Positions 52,523 through 62,290 of a stretch of 64,000 nucleotides of DNA are shown in pieces. Where the stretch lies: NCBI RefSeq assembly GCF_004353525.1, contig NZ_CP085524.1, forward strand, positions 2,266,142 to 2,330,141, written 5' to 3'. Each line of letters starts with the position of its first letter. The first letter of the stretch is position 1. The translations under genes were made by a program, and so were the position numbers. Below the pieces are notes generated by a model. The model saw only the letters and a list, made by a program, of their open reading frames with translations. It searched no databases and had not been told where the DNA came from. The stretch comes from Zhaonella formicivorans. Its GTDB lineage: Bacteria > Bacillota > DUOV01 > Zhaonellaceae.

Positions 52523-53674
52523 TTATGATTGATAATCATCAGGACGCCGGTCAGTAAGGCCGTAGGCAAACCGCAGGCTCTGCACGATACGCCGGGCGGC
52601 TTTACCATCCCCGTAGGGGTTCACTGCATTTGCCATCTGCCGGTAATAACCGTTGTCAATAAGCAGCCGCTTCGCTTCACGATAAACTTGCTCAAAGCCG
52701 GTGCCCACCAGGCTGACCGTACCTGCGGCAACAGCCTCGGGCCTTTCGGTGGTATCTCTCAAAACCAGGACTGGCTTGCCCAGGGAAGGGGCCTCTTCCT
52801 GCAGCCCTCCCGAATCGGTCAAGACAATAAAAGAACGGGCCATGAGGTTAACAAAAGGCTCATAGTCCAAAGGTTCGATTAAGCGCACCCGCGGCAGTTC
52901 TCCTAAAACCTCCTGCACCACCGAGCGGACCTTGGGATTTTTATGTACCGGGAAAACCACTTCCAGCTCTGGGAACTCCAGCACCAGTTGCCGCAGGGCT
53001 GCAAAGATATGGCGCATAGGTTCGCCCAGGTTTTCCCGCCGGTGGGCTGTGATAAGCACCACTTTGCGCCCCTCAAAGTCAAGCCCTTCCAACCCTGGAA
53101 TACCGCTAAAGTTAAAGACGGGGTTGACTGTTGCCAGTAAAGCGTCGATTACCGTGTTGCCGGTAACAAAGATCTGCTCTTCCCTAATCCCCTCCCGCAA
53201 TAAATTCGCCTTGGCGGAGCCTGTAGGCGCAAAGTGCCAATCGGCAATGGCCCCGGTCAGTCTGCGGTTCATCTCTTCAGGAAAGGGAGAATACTTGTTG
53301 CCGGTCCTTAAACCCGCTTCCACATGGCCCACGGCAATCTGGCGGTAAAAAGCAGCCAGGGAAGCCACGAAAGTGGTGGTAGTGTCACCGTGCACCAGCA
53401 CAAGGTCCGGCTGCTCCCTCTCGTATACTTGGCTTAAGCCTTCCAGAGCCCTGGTGGTGATTTGGGTGAGGGTTTGTTGGCTCTGCATAATATCCAGATC
53501 GTAATCGGGAGTTATGGCAAATAACTGCAGCACTTGATCCAGCATTTCCCTATGCTGGGCCGTAACTGCCACCTTGGAAATTATCTCCCCGGGGTATTTG
53601 GCCAGTTCTTGAACCAAGGGAGCCATTTTAATCGCCTCCGGCCTGGTGCCGAAAACGGAAAGAACTTTTAGCAC
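52523..53674 (-). CDS. mnaA: UDP-N-acetylglucosamine 2-epimerase, non-hydrolysing
   Basis: 383 residues from GTG 53674 (AAAGG ten bases upstream), giving VLSVFGTRPEAIKMAPLVQE at the start. LITAHRRENLGEPM and TDSGGLQEEAPSLGKPVLVL are family motifs. It makes UDP-ManNAc for wall polymer linkage, matching the WecG/TagA transferase at 26.7 kb. Confidence 0.95.
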   Translation of the reverse strand: MLKVLSVFGTRPEAIKMAPLVQELAKYPGEIISKVAVTAQHREMLDQVLQLFAITPDYDLDIMQSQQTLTQITTRALEGLSQVYEREQPDLVLVHGDTTTTFVASLAAFYRQIAVGHVEAGLRTGNKYSPFPEEMNRRLTGAIADWHFAPTGSAKANLLREGIREEQIFVTGNTVIDALLATVNPVFNFSGIPGLEGLDFEGRKVVLITAHRRENLGEPMRHIFAALRQLVLEFPELEVVFPVHKNPKVRSVVQEVLGELPRVRLIEPLDYEPFVNLMARSFIVLTDSGGLQEEAPSLGKPVLVLRDTTERPEAVAAGTVSLVGTGFEQVYREAKRLLIDNGYYRQMANAVNPYGDGKAARRIVQSLRFAYGLTDRRPDDYQS

Positions 53675-53693
53675 TATAGTCACGCCTTTCTGG

Positions 53694-53811
53694 TCAGCCG
53701 TCAGCTTTCAGCCGTCAGCCTTCAACTCTCATCCACCGGCCAACAACTGATAGCTGATAGCTGTTGGCTGATAGCTGATAGCTGTTGGCTGATAGCTGCT
53801 AGCTGCTAGCT
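53694..53811. repeat. Heptad arrays, both orientations
   Basis: Forward units 53694-53728, reverse units 53747-53811 (about nine, with several AGCTGCT variants). The last run touches the MazG-like stop. Confidence 0.85.
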
Positions 53812-54120
53812 GCTTTTGAGGTAGCCCTTTTTCATCAGCTTAGATATATGTTCTTCCAAAGCCTGGGAAAGATCGACATTGTAGTGTTCTTCCAGTACGA
53901 ACATCATGGATACAGCAGTTTGGGCCACGTCCAGGAGCTCCCGGGTAATCATTTTCATTACCTCCTGCTCTTCCATGCTTATTTTTTCTCCGTTTAGCCC
54001 CCTGAACTTACCTATGGCTTGGGCCAACTCCCCCGTCTCCTCCATCAGTTTTAAGGCTGTGGATTCCATGGTGGGGGAGAGGTTGTCCAACCGTGGCAGG
54101 GCGATTATCTTCTTTTGCAT
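53806..54120 (-). CDS. MazG-like nucleotide pyrophosphohydrolase
   Basis: 104 residues from ATG 54120 (AAGGAG eight bases upstream). ALKLMEETGELAQAIGKFRG and ITRELLDVAQTAVSMM hold the EExxE..ExxD metal motif. House-cleaning of non-canonical nucleotides is the usual role. Confidence 0.8.
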   Translation of the reverse strand: MQKKIIALPRLDNLSPTMESTALKLMEETGELAQAIGKFRGLNGEKISMEEQEVMKMITRELLDVAQTAVSMMFVLEEHYNVDLSQALEEHISKLMKKGYLKSS

Positions 54121-54138
54121 TTTCCGCACTCCTTATGA

Positions 54139-54362
54139 GGTAGCCGTCAGCTGTCAGCCAGCAGCCTTCAAGCTTTCAGCCATCAGCTTTCAGTCGTCAG
54201 CCTTCAGCTCTCAGCCACCGGCCAACAACCTCTTATGTCTTATTGATCAGAGAGTAATAAAAAGCAAATACTGTTTAATTTTATCTAAAAAAACTTATAA
54301 CTACAGCAAGAAGCTAACAACTGATGGCTGTTGGCTGATAGCTGATAGCTGGGAGCTGATAG
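54139..54362. mobile_element. MITE-like repeat, copy 1
   Basis: Forward heptads (54139-54216), an AT-rich centre with ACCTCTTATGTCTTATT and AAAGCAAATACTGTTTAATT, and reverse heptads (54318-54362). The centre is nearly identical to 55949-56047. Confidence 0.75.
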
Positions 54363-54372
54363 CCTCTGTATT

Positions 54373-54819
54373 CTAGTCTTCGTACTTTACGACCGGTATC
54401 CCCGCTTGATCAAGGATCTCCTTGGCTAAGGCATCAGGGTAATCTCCTTTAGTAATAACTTTCACAATGCCTGCGTTAACTATCATTTTAGCACAAACTA
54501 CACACGGATGGGTAGTGGTATAAAAAGTTCCTCCCTGGATGCTTACTCCATAGAGGGCAGCTTGAATAATAGCATTTTGCTCAGCATGAATACCCCGGCA
54601 TAGCTCATGCCTCTGCCCTGAAGGGATATTTAAGTTTTCCCGCAGACAGCCAACTTGGGCACAGTGAGGAAGGCCGCTGGGGGCTCCATTATAGCCGGTG
54701 GTTAACAGACGTTTATCTTTGACAATAATCGCACCTACCTGGCGCCTTAAGCAGGTGGAACGTTTGGCAACAGTTTCAGCAATTTCCATGAAATAAGAAT
54801 CCCAACTCGGACGCATCAC
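54373..54819 (-). CDS. comEB: dCMP deaminase (ComEB family)
   Basis: 148 residues. Zinc ligands in [16 protein letters not shown] (His, Glu) and [16 protein letters not shown] (two Cys). Converts dCMP to dUMP for thymidylate synthesis. Confidence 0.92.
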   Translation of the reverse strand: MMRPSWDSYFMEIAETVAKRSTCLRRQVGAIIVKDKRLLTTGYNGAPSGLPHCAQVGCLRENLNIPSGQRHELCRGIHAEQNAIIQAALYGVSIQGGTFYTTTHPCVVCAKMIVNAGIVKVITKGDYPDALAKEILDQAGIPVVKYED

Positions 54820-54842
54820 ATTTTGTATTCCTTTCTTGTCCA

Positions 54843-54877
54843 GCCGTCAGCCATCAGCTGTCAGCTTTCAGCTTTCC
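54843..54877. repeat. Heptad array
   Basis: About five units; the inner ones form the last codons of the four-helix bundle gene. Confidence 0.7.
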
Positions 54878-55183
54878 AATAAATGCATTAAGTAGCCTAA
54901 AAAGCTCTTCTACATAGTCATCCAAGATTTTGTGCTGCGTATCATTTATATAGCCCAAATCGTAACTAAGTCTTAAATAATATTGAACTTCCGCAGTTGA
55001 ACCTTTTGAAATGTGTAAGAACTGTATAAATTCTTTATCATATTGTCTGACTTGGCCTTCTGCAATATTAGCTGGTATTGATACAGCCGCCCTTCGTATT
55101 TGGCTTACCAGACCAAACATCTCAGCTTTCGGAAATTGTTGAGTGACTTCATAAATTATGCAAATGCATGAGCCTTTTGCCAT
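54854..55183 (-). CDS. Four-helix bundle protein (S23-like)
   Basis: 109 residues. FGLVSQIRRAAVSIPANIAE and IQFLHISKGSTAEVQYYLRL are the family pattern. These proteins are scattered, often transferred genes of unknown function. It breaks the usual run comEB-upp and its 3' end lies in heptad sequence. Confidence 0.85.
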   Translation of the reverse strand: MAKGSCICIIYEVTQQFPKAEMFGLVSQIRRAAVSIPANIAEGQVRQYDKEFIQFLHISKGSTAEVQYYLRLSYDLGYINDTQHKILDDYVEELFRLLNAFIGKLKADS

Positions 55184-55232
55184 ACTAATAAATTTTCATA
55201 TTTCGGCATATAAGACCTCTAGGACATGTTTT

Positions 55233-55264
55233 TAGCTGATGGCTGACGACTGATAGCTGATAGC
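55233..55264. repeat. Reverse heptads after upp
   Basis: About four units adjoining the upp stop. Confidence 0.75.
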
Positions 55265-55893
55265 TATTTTGTGCCAAACAGTCTGTCTCCTGCGTCGCCC
55301 AGGCCGGGGACGATATAGCCGTGGTCGTTGAGGCATTCGTCCACCGCCGCCGTGAAGATATCCACGTCGGGGTGCTCCTCCTGGACCCTTTTAATCCCTT
55401 CGGGAGCCGCGATTAGGCACATCAGCTTGATGTTTTTTACGCCGCGCTGTTTCATAAATTGTATGCCGGCAGAGGCCGAACCCCCGGTAGCCAACATCGG
55501 GTCTACGATAATGATGTCCCTTTCGGCCACATCGGTGGGGAGCTTGCAGTAGTATTCAACGGGCTGCAAAGTCTCCGGATCTCTGTATAAGCCGACGTGA
55601 CCCACTTTAGCGGCAGGGATCAGTTTCAGCATTCCGTTCACCATTCCGAGACCAGCACGGAGGATAGGGATAATCCCCACTTTGCGGCCCGCAAGCATCT
55701 TGCTCTTGCAAGTTGTAAGGGGAGTTTTGACTTCCACTTCTTCCAAAGGAAAATCACGGGTAACCTCGTAGGCCATCAGCATGGCAACTTCTTCGACCAA
55801 CTCCCGGAAGTCTTTGGAACCGGTATCCTCCGCCCTGATTAAAGTGATCTTATGTTGAATTAATGGGTGGTCCAGTACATAGACTTTTGACAA
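55264..55893 (-). CDS. upp: Uracil phosphoribosyltransferase
   Basis: 209 residues. [20 protein letters not shown] is the PRPP-binding loop; the C-terminal [11 protein letters not shown] is standard. Salvages uracil. Confidence 0.97.
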   Translation of the reverse strand: MSKVYVLDHPLIQHKITLIRAEDTGSKDFRELVEEVAMLMAYEVTRDFPLEEVEVKTPLTTCKSKMLAGRKVGIIPILRAGLGMVNGMLKLIPAAKVGHVGLYRDPETLQPVEYYCKLPTDVAERDIIIVDPMLATGGSASAGIQFMKQRGVKNIKLMCLIAAPEGIKRVQEEHPDVDIFTAAVDECLNDHGYIVPGLGDAGDRLFGTK

Positions 55894-55917
55894 ATTTATC
55901 CCTCCAATTTAATCATC

Positions 55918-56085
55918 CGCCGTCAGCCTTCAGCTCTCAGCCACCAGTTAACAACCTCTTATGTCTTATTTATCAGAAGAATAATAAAAAGCAAATACTG
56001 TTTAATTTTATCAAAAAAAACTTAAAATTACAGCTAGAAGCTAAGAACTGATGCTGTTGGCTGTTAGCTGACAGCTGACAGCCTT
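55918..56085. mobile_element. MITE-like repeat, copy 2
   Basis: Forward heptads 55918-55948, centre nearly identical to that of copy 1, reverse heptads 56048-56085. Located upstream of upp. Confidence 0.75.
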
Positions 56086-56094
56086 CTTAAAAGA

Positions 56095-56640
56095 CTACTT
56101 ACAATATATCGCTCTTTCTCCCCCGATTAGTTTGGGACGAGTCCGCGCCAGCGTCAAGTGGGCATTACCTATATTTTTCAGGGGCAGCCTGACCGGTACA
56201 GCCACGTGCTTGAGATGCATGCCGATAAAAGTATCCCCGATATCAATGCCGGCATGGGCCACAATCTTTTCGACCACAACCGGACTGTCAAAACGCTCCA
56301 TCGCAACCGCAGCCAAGGACCCACCCGCTTTAGGCGCCGGGATAACAGAGACGATCTCAAAACCGTATTTTTCAGCCGCTTCTTCTTCGATGACCAGGGC
56401 CCGGTTAAGGTGTTCGCAGCATTGGACCGCCAGGTAGATGCCCTTTTCCTGCAACAAAGGCAATAATTCAGCCATGATGGTTTGCGCCACTTCCAGATTG
56501 GAGGCCGTCCCTATTTTTTGCCCTACCACCTCACTGGTACTGCAGCCCACAACCATAATTTGCCCCGGCTTTAAATTGGCCGCTTCCAGAAGCCCGCTGA
56601 CGGCTTGGCGGGTCTGCTGGGCAATTGTATTTAATTCCAT
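56095..56640 (-). CDS. ywlG: YwlG family protein (TIGR01440/DUF436)
   Basis: 181 residues. [20 protein letters not shown] and [18 protein letters not shown] are conserved. Role unknown. The same neighbours as in Bacillus, but glyA, which usually lies between this gene and upp, is absent. Confidence 0.9.
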   Translation of the reverse strand: MELNTIAQQTRQAVSGLLEAANLKPGQIMVVGCSTSEVVGQKIGTASNLEVAQTIMAELLPLLQEKGIYLAVQCCEHLNRALVIEEEAAEKYGFEIVSVIPAPKAGGSLAAVAMERFDSPVVVEKIVAHAGIDIGDTFIGMHLKHVAVPVRLPLKNIGNAHLTLARTRPKLIGGERAIYCK

Positions 56641-56661
56641 ATTTACCCTCCTCTGTATTAA

Positions 56662-56880
56662 CAGCCATCAGCTATCAGCCATCAGCTGTAAGCTTTTAGC
56701 CTTACTTTCTTATTTCTAAATTGCATGTATTCCTCTGGGGCAGTCCCCAGTCGACAGTTATCAACAGTTATCAGTTGTATGTATTTCACTCGGGTAATTG
56801 AGTCGTTGGTCATTAGTTTGAGCTCATCTATCAGTCATCAGCTTTCAGCATGGTGGCTTTCTGCTGATAGCTAACGGGGT
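56662..56880. repeat. Heptad arrays between ywlG and rpiB
   Basis: Forward at 56662-56697 and 56830-56850, short reverse at 56868-56880. Confidence 0.7.
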
Positions 56881-56882
56881 CA

Positions 56883-57347
56883 TTACTGACGTCCAGAATA
56901 CTTTTGCTCAATTTCCCTAATTTTTTCTATCCGTCTCTGGTGTCTGCCGCCGGCAAATTCCGTCTCCAGCCAAATTTTTACAATATCAAGGGCCAACCCC
57001 GGGCCTACCACCCGCTCGCCTAAAGTCAAAATGTTGGCATCGTTATGTTCCCGTGAGGCCCGGGCGGAAAAAGTATCGTTGCACAGCGCGGCCCTAATGC
57101 CCGGAACTTTATTGGCAGCTATGCCTATGCCGATCCCGGTACCACAGACCAGTATGCCCCGGTCGTATTTTCCTTCCGCTACAGCCTCCGCAACAGCCAA
57201 AGCGTAGTCGGGGTAATCAACGGAATCGGTGCTCATGGTGCCAAAGTCAGTAAACTCCAGTCCGCTCTCCTGTAGATATGCTTTTATTTTTTCTTTAAGT
57301 GTGTACCCGCCATGATCGCATCCTAAAGCAATTTTCAAATTTCTCAC
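56883..57347 (-). CDS. rpiB: Ribose-5-phosphate isomerase B
   Basis: 154 residues. GCDHGGYTLKEKIKAYL, CGTGIGIGIAANKVPGIRAA and REHNDANILTLGERV hold the catalytic Cys and the phosphate-binding residues. Confidence 0.95.
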   Translation of the reverse strand: MRNLKIALGCDHGGYTLKEKIKAYLQESGLEFTDFGTMSTDSVDYPDYALAVAEAVAEGKYDRGILVCGTGIGIGIAANKVPGIRAALCNDTFSARASREHNDANILTLGERVVGPGLALDIVKIWLETEFAGGRHQRRIEKIREIEQKYSGRQ

Positions 57348-57353
57348 TCCTGT

Positions 57354-57527
57354 TCAGCTAGCAGCTAGCAACTAGCAGCCCTCAGCTTTCAGCCGCCAGC
57401 TATCAGCTCTTATTGTATTTCTTACAGGTCATTAACCAGGCATTATCAAGTGTAAGTTCCGCCAAATTACGGAAAATAGTTTTTTCGGATGATGGCTATA
57501 TGCTAACTACTGAAAGCTGACGGCTAA
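57354..57527. repeat. Heptad arms with unique centre
   Basis: Forward 57354-57410, reverse 57492-57527, about 80 bp between, unlike the MITE-like centre near upp. Confidence 0.7.
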
Positions 57528-57625
57528 CTGTTATTGTTCTACCTTTGGTTTAATTATTCCTCTTTCTTCGACAATTACGCGTCAAAAAAAAGAAAACATA
57601 AAAGAAAAGGGACCGGGTCCCTGTT

Positions 57626-58111
57626 TCACTCGAGCTTTTTTAGATCATCGTCTTGCATAAACTTATCCAGTGCTTTGTCGACAGCAGCCTGGATTTCGGC
57701 AGCGCATTCTTTATATACTTCCAAAGATTGCCCAAAGGGGTCTGCCACATCAAGCTCGCCGTTTTCATCGCCTGCAGCGTACTCATGCAGGGTGAAAAGC
57801 TTGTCCGCAACCTCTGGGTAAAACTGGGCCAGTTGGTGTTTATGGTCCCTGGTCATGGCAAGGATAAGATCGGCTTTTTGCAGCAGTTCCGCATTCACAG
57901 GCTTTGCCTGGTGTTTACTGAGATCAATGTCAATTTCGCGCAGGGCGCGAACCGCGTTGTCAGCAGCAGGCGACCCCTGCCAAGCTGCGGTACCTGCCGA
58001 CATGAAAGTAACCTTTTCAGCTAAACCCTTTTTTGCGGCCAAATCACGGGCCAGGGCCTCCGCCATGCTGCTGCGACAGGTGTTGCCGGTACATACGAAA
58101 AGAATTGTACG
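57626..58111 (-). CDS. ywlE: Low-molecular-weight protein arginine phosphatase
   Basis: 161 residues from ATG 58111 (GGAGGGTTGAA upstream). The P-loop FVCTGNTCRSSMAEAL has the Thr seen in YwlE, which favours phosphoarginine over phosphotyrosine. DPFGQSLEVYKECAAEI has the acid. Reverses McsB marking. Confidence 0.88.
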   Translation of the reverse strand, partial: RTILFVCTGNTCRSSMAEALARDLAAKKGLAEKVTFMSAGTAAWQGSPAADNAVRALREIDIDLSKHQAKPVNAELLQKADLILAMTRDHKHQLAQFYPEVADKLFTLHEYAAGDENGELDVADPFGQSLEVYKECAAEIQAAVDKALDKFMQDDDLKKLE

Positions 58112-58133
58112 CATTTCAACCCTCCTCGATAAG

Positions 58134-58255
58134 CTTTCAGCCACCAGCCTTCAGCTATCAGCTGTTTAAGTATTTCTATTAAGCTTAAGATAATTTGTCA
58201 GGGAGGTAGTCCTAAGAGGTTTTTGCTGATGGCTGATAACTGACAGCTGAAGGCT
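58134..58255. repeat. Heptad arms between ywlE and mntP
   Basis: Forward 58134-58163, reverse 58228-58255. Confidence 0.75.
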
Positions 58256-58841
58256 AGAAAAACATTTTAACTCCTATTATAGTTAATATAATTCCCCCGA
58301 CAATCTGGGCTTTTTCGCCCAGCCAGGAACCCATTCTCTTGCCCAGAATAAAGCCGGTCGCTGTCATGATGCCCGCTACAGCGCCCATGATCAGCACAGT
58401 CAGAGCCAGATTGGCTTTTAAAGTGCCTAAGCCAAAGCCCACTGTCAGGGCGTCCAGGCTGACGCTGCCGGCTAAAACCAGCATAGCCCATAAGCCGCTG
58501 TAAACCTGCACCGGGTAAGGCCCTTGGACTTGAGTAGTTTTCCTGGCCACCCCAAAATTCATAATGCCGGTATCTTCGCCAAAACCCTCCCTGAGCATTT
58601 GAATGCCGATAAAAATCAGCACCACCGCCCCGATGTAAGAAGCCAGCTGCCCTACGGCTTTTCCCAACAGAGAGCCTAAAAAGAGCCCTGTTAAAGGCAT
58701 AAAAATGTGAAAGAGGGAAACTATCCCGGAAATCATTGCTATCCTACGCCAGCGGATGCCCGTTAAACCTATCCCGATGGCCATAGAAAAAGCATCGGTG
58801 CCCAATGCTACAGCCACCAACAAAACTGTTGCAAGCGTCAT
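58254..58841 (-). CDS. mntP: Manganese efflux protein MntP
   Basis: 195 residues, six membrane helices. ALGTDAFSMAIGIGLTGIRW and GSVSLDALTVGFGLGTLKAN contain the paired Asp residues of the family. Exports Mn2+. Confidence 0.92.
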   Translation of the reverse strand: MTLATVLLVAVALGTDAFSMAIGIGLTGIRWRRIAMISGIVSLFHIFMPLTGLFLGSLLGKAVGQLASYIGAVVLIFIGIQMLREGFGEDTGIMNFGVARKTTQVQGPYPVQVYSGLWAMLVLAGSVSLDALTVGFGLGTLKANLALTVLIMGAVAGIMTATGFILGKRMGSWLGEKAQIVGGIILTIIGVKMFF

Positions 58842-58860
58842 GGTTTTACCTCCGGTAAAA

Positions 58861-58888
58861 AGCCGTCAGCCACCAGCTATCAGCCGGC
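58861..58888. repeat. Heptad array
   Basis: About four units upstream of mntP; the rightmost one seen in an intergenic region. Confidence 0.75.
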
Positions 58889-58965
58889 AGCATCTACGCG
58901 GCGATGGACAAAATGTCAACTGAGAACTGTTTCTAGTACTTTTAGTATGCTGAAATATCTGTCAG

Positions 58966-59694
58966 CTACTCCATTATGCTTAGCATAAATATTACTAAAA
59001 AACCCAAAAACATACCGAGCAGGGAGTAATTGGGATGGCGCTGACGGGATTCAGGAATTATTTCCCAGAAAACGATATAAAACATGGCCCCGGCAGCCAG
59101 GGACAGCAAAAACGAAATAAAGGATTTGGATAATCCTACAATCAACAGTCCAAGCATAGTCCCTACCGGGGTAAAGATACTGACCAAACCGGTTAGGCCG
59201 ACAATTCTGGAAGGCTTAAGGCCGCTCATTAAAAGAGGAGCAGCGGTTGCCATTCCCTCCGGGATATTATGTAAGCCTATAGCCACAGCAATCAACCAGC
59301 CCAAATGCAGCGTAGCCGAAAAGCCTGCTGCAATGGCAACTCCTTCGGGCAAATCGTGGAGGGCGATGCCGATGGCAATCAAATAGCCCATCCTGCGAAG
59401 ATAAACTTTGTCCCTGGCCGCGCTTTTTTGCCCGCCGGCAAAGGTAAGCAGTTTACTTAACAACGTGAGCAAAAGCAGGCCTGCAACAAAACCGGCGGTT
59501 AAAGTATGGATACTGCCATAGTCCAAGGATGACGGCAACAGGTCAAGAATAACTACACTCAACATGATTCCCGCTGCTAAACCTAAAAAAACAGCAAGCA
59601 TTTTTTCCGAAGGTTTGCCGCATGCCAGAATAATTAAGGCACCGATGGCAGTGGCCAGACCTGCCAACAGGCTTAAAAAGAGAATTTCCCCCAT
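58966..59694 (-). CDS. ZIP family metal transporter
   Basis: 242 residues from ATG 59694 (GGGAGG six bases upstream), eight membrane helices. IGIALHDLPEGVAIAAGFSA and AIGLHNIPEGMATAAPLLM are the metal sites of helices IV and V. Imports zinc or another divalent metal. Confidence 0.9.
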   Translation of the reverse strand: MGEILFLSLLAGLATAIGALIILACGKPSEKMLAVFLGLAAGIMLSVVILDLLPSSLDYGSIHTLTAGFVAGLLLLTLLSKLLTFAGGQKSAARDKVYLRRMGYLIAIGIALHDLPEGVAIAAGFSATLHLGWLIAVAIGLHNIPEGMATAAPLLMSGLKPSRIVGLTGLVSIFTPVGTMLGLLIVGLSKSFISFLLSLAAGAMFYIVFWEIIPESRQRHPNYSLLGMFLGFLVIFMLSIME

Positions 59695-59765
59695 AGCCAG
59701 CCTCCCGGACTTCATTCAACAGCTACCTTAATTCTTATTTCGGCTTGCTGGCAAATATTACTCAC

Positions 59766-60854
59766 TCAAGCTTTTATAACACGATGGCTTGCCGCTTTTC
59801 GCAGCCGGTTCATAATAGCAACACCTATTCCATTTTCAGGAAAAGTTTGAGCAAAAACAACGTCCAGGTGATAACGGTCACAGTTGCGCAAGGCACTGTA
59901 AAGCCTGGATGCTACTTCGCCCAAATCTTCTCCTGGACCAAGGGTTTCGTAATGGTCGGGTTGGGGCACCATTTCCCTGCACAAAAACAGCATCTCCTCG
60001 GTACAAATAATCCCTACCCTTTTACCTTCCGCTTTATGCTGTTCCACCAGCTCTTTCATTTTTAGGGCCACTTGCCAGGGCTCCCCTTCAACCAGAAAAA
60101 CTTTTGCCCTGGGGGCATAGTGGGCATATTTCATTCCAGGCGCCCGCGGCACGAGGCCATCAATCAAGTACTCTCCTCTTATCGCCGGGTCCAACACTAC
60201 CTGGCCCAGGACTTCCTGGAGCTGTTCCAAAGTTACTCCGCCAGGGCGCAGTATAACAGGCGGGTCCGATGTCAAATCCAAAACTGTGGATTCGAGGCCT
60301 ACACTGGTTTTGCCTCCGTCAACCACTGCATCTATTTTCCCCGCCAAATCCTTTAAAACATGGGTACCAATGGTAGGACTGGGTCTTCCGGAAAGATTGG
60401 CGCTGGGGGCGGCTACCGGTACGCGGGCTGCCTTCAGAAACGCCAGGGCGATAGGATGGGCCGGCATCCTGACAGCTACCGTATCAAGCCCCGCGGTGAC
60501 AATATCGGGTACGCACCGGCTTTTGGGCAGAATCAAAGTCAGAGGGCCCGGCCAAAAGAGTTCCATCATGCGTTCAGCCAGGGGTGGAATTTCCCTGGCC
60601 AGCAGGTCAATTTCTTTTTGTTGGGCCACATGCATGATCAACGGATTATCGGCTGGCCGGCCTTTAGCCTTAAAAATTTTGGCTACCGCTTCCGGGTTTA
60701 ACCCATCGGCGCCGAGCCCATAAACCGTTTCCGTAGGAAAAGCGACCACACCGCCCTTTCTTAAAATCTCAGCGGCTTCCTGAATATGAGTCAAATTAGG
60801 CACCTTCGGATCTATTCTATAATAACGAGTACGAATTGTAATCATTTCCATCAC
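59766..60854 (-). CDS. tsaC: L-threonylcarbamoyladenylate synthase (TsaC/Sua5)
   Basis: 362 residues: YrdC domain (about 15-205; FPTETVYGLGADGLNPEAVA, KGRPADNPLIMHV) and C-terminal Sua5 domain (about 240-362). Makes the intermediate for t6A in tRNA. The two-domain form is usual in Firmicutes (ywlC). Confidence 0.95.
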   Translation of the reverse strand: MMEMITIRTRYYRIDPKVPNLTHIQEAAEILRKGGVVAFPTETVYGLGADGLNPEAVAKIFKAKGRPADNPLIMHVAQQKEIDLLAREIPPLAERMMELFWPGPLTLILPKSRCVPDIVTAGLDTVAVRMPAHPIALAFLKAARVPVAAPSANLSGRPSPTIGTHVLKDLAGKIDAVVDGGKTSVGLESTVLDLTSDPPVILRPGGVTLEQLQEVLGQVVLDPAIRGEYLIDGLVPRAPGMKYAHYAPRAKVFLVEGEPWQVALKMKELVEQHKAEGKRVGIICTEEMLFLCREMVPQPDHYETLGPGEDLGEVASRLYSALRNCDRYHLDVVFAQTFPENGIGVAIMNRLRKAASHRVIKA

Positions 60855-60881
60855 CCCATACTAGGGATAGTATACCACAAA

Positions 60882-60906
60882 AAAAAACCCGCAAAACGGG
60901 TTTTTT
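60882..60906. terminator. Bidirectional terminator upstream of tsaC
   Basis: AAAAAACCCG / CGGGTTTTTT with a 5-base loop. Confidence 0.85.
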
Positions 60907-60966
60907 AGCTAACAGCCAACCTGAAACCAAGTTTTAAGCGTTGGGCATAAACGTTTACAGCAAAGG

Positions 60967-60991
60967 CTACCGGCTTAAAGCCAGTAGCCTG
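60967..60991 (-). terminator. Hairpin after nhaA
   Basis: GGCTACCGGCTTAAAGCCAG plus TAGCC forms a short stem (GGCTAC..GTAGCC). Little T-run. Confidence 0.4.
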
Positions 60992-61034
60992 CTTATCATA
61001 CTACTGCTTCACCTGTTTAAAACGAAGGGTAAAA

Positions 61035-62210
61035 TCACAAATCTGCGGTAATCCTTTTGATGCCTAACACCCTGCCTAAAATAATGGCTATGATTGATAC
61101 ACCGGCGCTAAATAAGGCCCCCATCTTAGCCGCCCCTTGAATTTCCGGGTCCACGAAGGCGGCTCCCGCCACGAACAGGGCTACAGTCAAGCCCATAGCG
61201 GCCACAAACCCGGCTAAAAACAGCTCTTTTTTCGTCATCCGGTTGGGCAGAGGGAAACCAAGCAGCGTACCGATATAACCCAACAAGAAGATACCCACAG
61301 TCTTGCCGATAAATAATCCGGCGGTTACCAGCCAGGTAGGGACTCCAATAGCGGAAAACTCTACCCCTGCGTTGGCCAAGCCGAAGAAGAACAGGCCGAA
61401 ATCAATAATTACTTTCCACTCATGTTCAAAGGTAGCCAAGGTGCTATGCTCTCCCTCTTCAGCTTCAAACAAGCCGCTTTCGACTTTCGGGGCGGAAGGC
61501 AGGAAAGGAACAATAAATACCAGGGCCAGCGCCGGGTGCAAATGGGCATTGTGCAGGCCCAGCCAGCTAAGCAATCCGCCCCCGAGAATATAGGGCCAAT
61601 AGCTTGAAACTTTAGCCCGCCTCAAGAGGTAAGCAACCAGCATGCCTGCCAGAACCAGGAGGAGCCACACGGGCTGTACCGGATGAAGCGGATCGGGATA
61701 GAAGACGGCAATAATGACCAGGCCGATGGCATCATCGGCGATGGCCAGAAGCAGCAAAAACTTAACTGCCGGGTGCTTGTCACCGAAAACGAATCGGGCC
61801 ACCAGCCAGGCTAACGCTATATCGGTAGCAGTGGGAATACCCCAGCCCCTGACAAATTCGGGAGATCCGATCAGGGAATTGAGTGTCAAGTAGACCGCAA
61901 CAGGGCCCAATACGCCGCCGGCAGTTGCCAAGAGCGGGTTAATCGCCTTTTTGATTGGGTTTAAGTCACCCCCCGGCAACAAGCTCTGGGTGATTTCCAC
62001 CCCGGCAATGGCAAAGAAAAATACCATAAAGACATCGTTGACCAAAAAGTGAAAATTCACTTCTCCGAATAGAGGTTCTTCAATAAAGTGATGGTAGCTT
62101 TCCGGCGCAATATTTGCCCAAAACAAGGCCGCAATGACGCCCGCAATTAACGGAATGGAAAACTCTTGCAGCAGTTTTACAGTTTTATTCAATACACGCC
62201 CCCCTAACAT
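61035..62210 (-). CDS. nhaA: Na+/H+ antiporter NhaA
   Basis: 391 residues, about 12 membrane helices. GWGIPTATDIALAWLVARFV and LLLLAIADDAIGLVIIAVFY hold the Asp residues for ion exchange. Fits sodium or pH homeostasis. It is not part of the usual prmC-tsaC neighbourhood of Bacillus, so likely an insertion. Confidence 0.95.
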   Translation of the reverse strand: MLGGRVLNKTVKLLQEFSIPLIAGVIAALFWANIAPESYHHFIEEPLFGEVNFHFLVNDVFMVFFFAIAGVEITQSLLPGGDLNPIKKAINPLLATAGGVLGPVAVYLTLNSLIGSPEFVRGWGIPTATDIALAWLVARFVFGDKHPAVKFLLLLAIADDAIGLVIIAVFYPDPLHPVQPVWLLLVLAGMLVAYLLRRAKVSSYWPYILGGGLLSWLGLHNAHLHPALALVFIVPFLPSAPKVESGLFEAEEGEHSTLATFEHEWKVIIDFGLFFFGLANAGVEFSAIGVPTWLVTAGLFIGKTVGIFLLGYIGTLLGFPLPNRMTKKELFLAGFVAAMGLTVALFVAGAAFVDPEIQGAAKMGALFSAGVSIIAIILGRVLGIKRITADL

Positions 62211-62290
62211 TACTTAATTCTAGCCGGTTATTTTGGTATACAGGATTAGGCATACTTTGCATAAATTTTACCATGGCAACATTTATTAAG

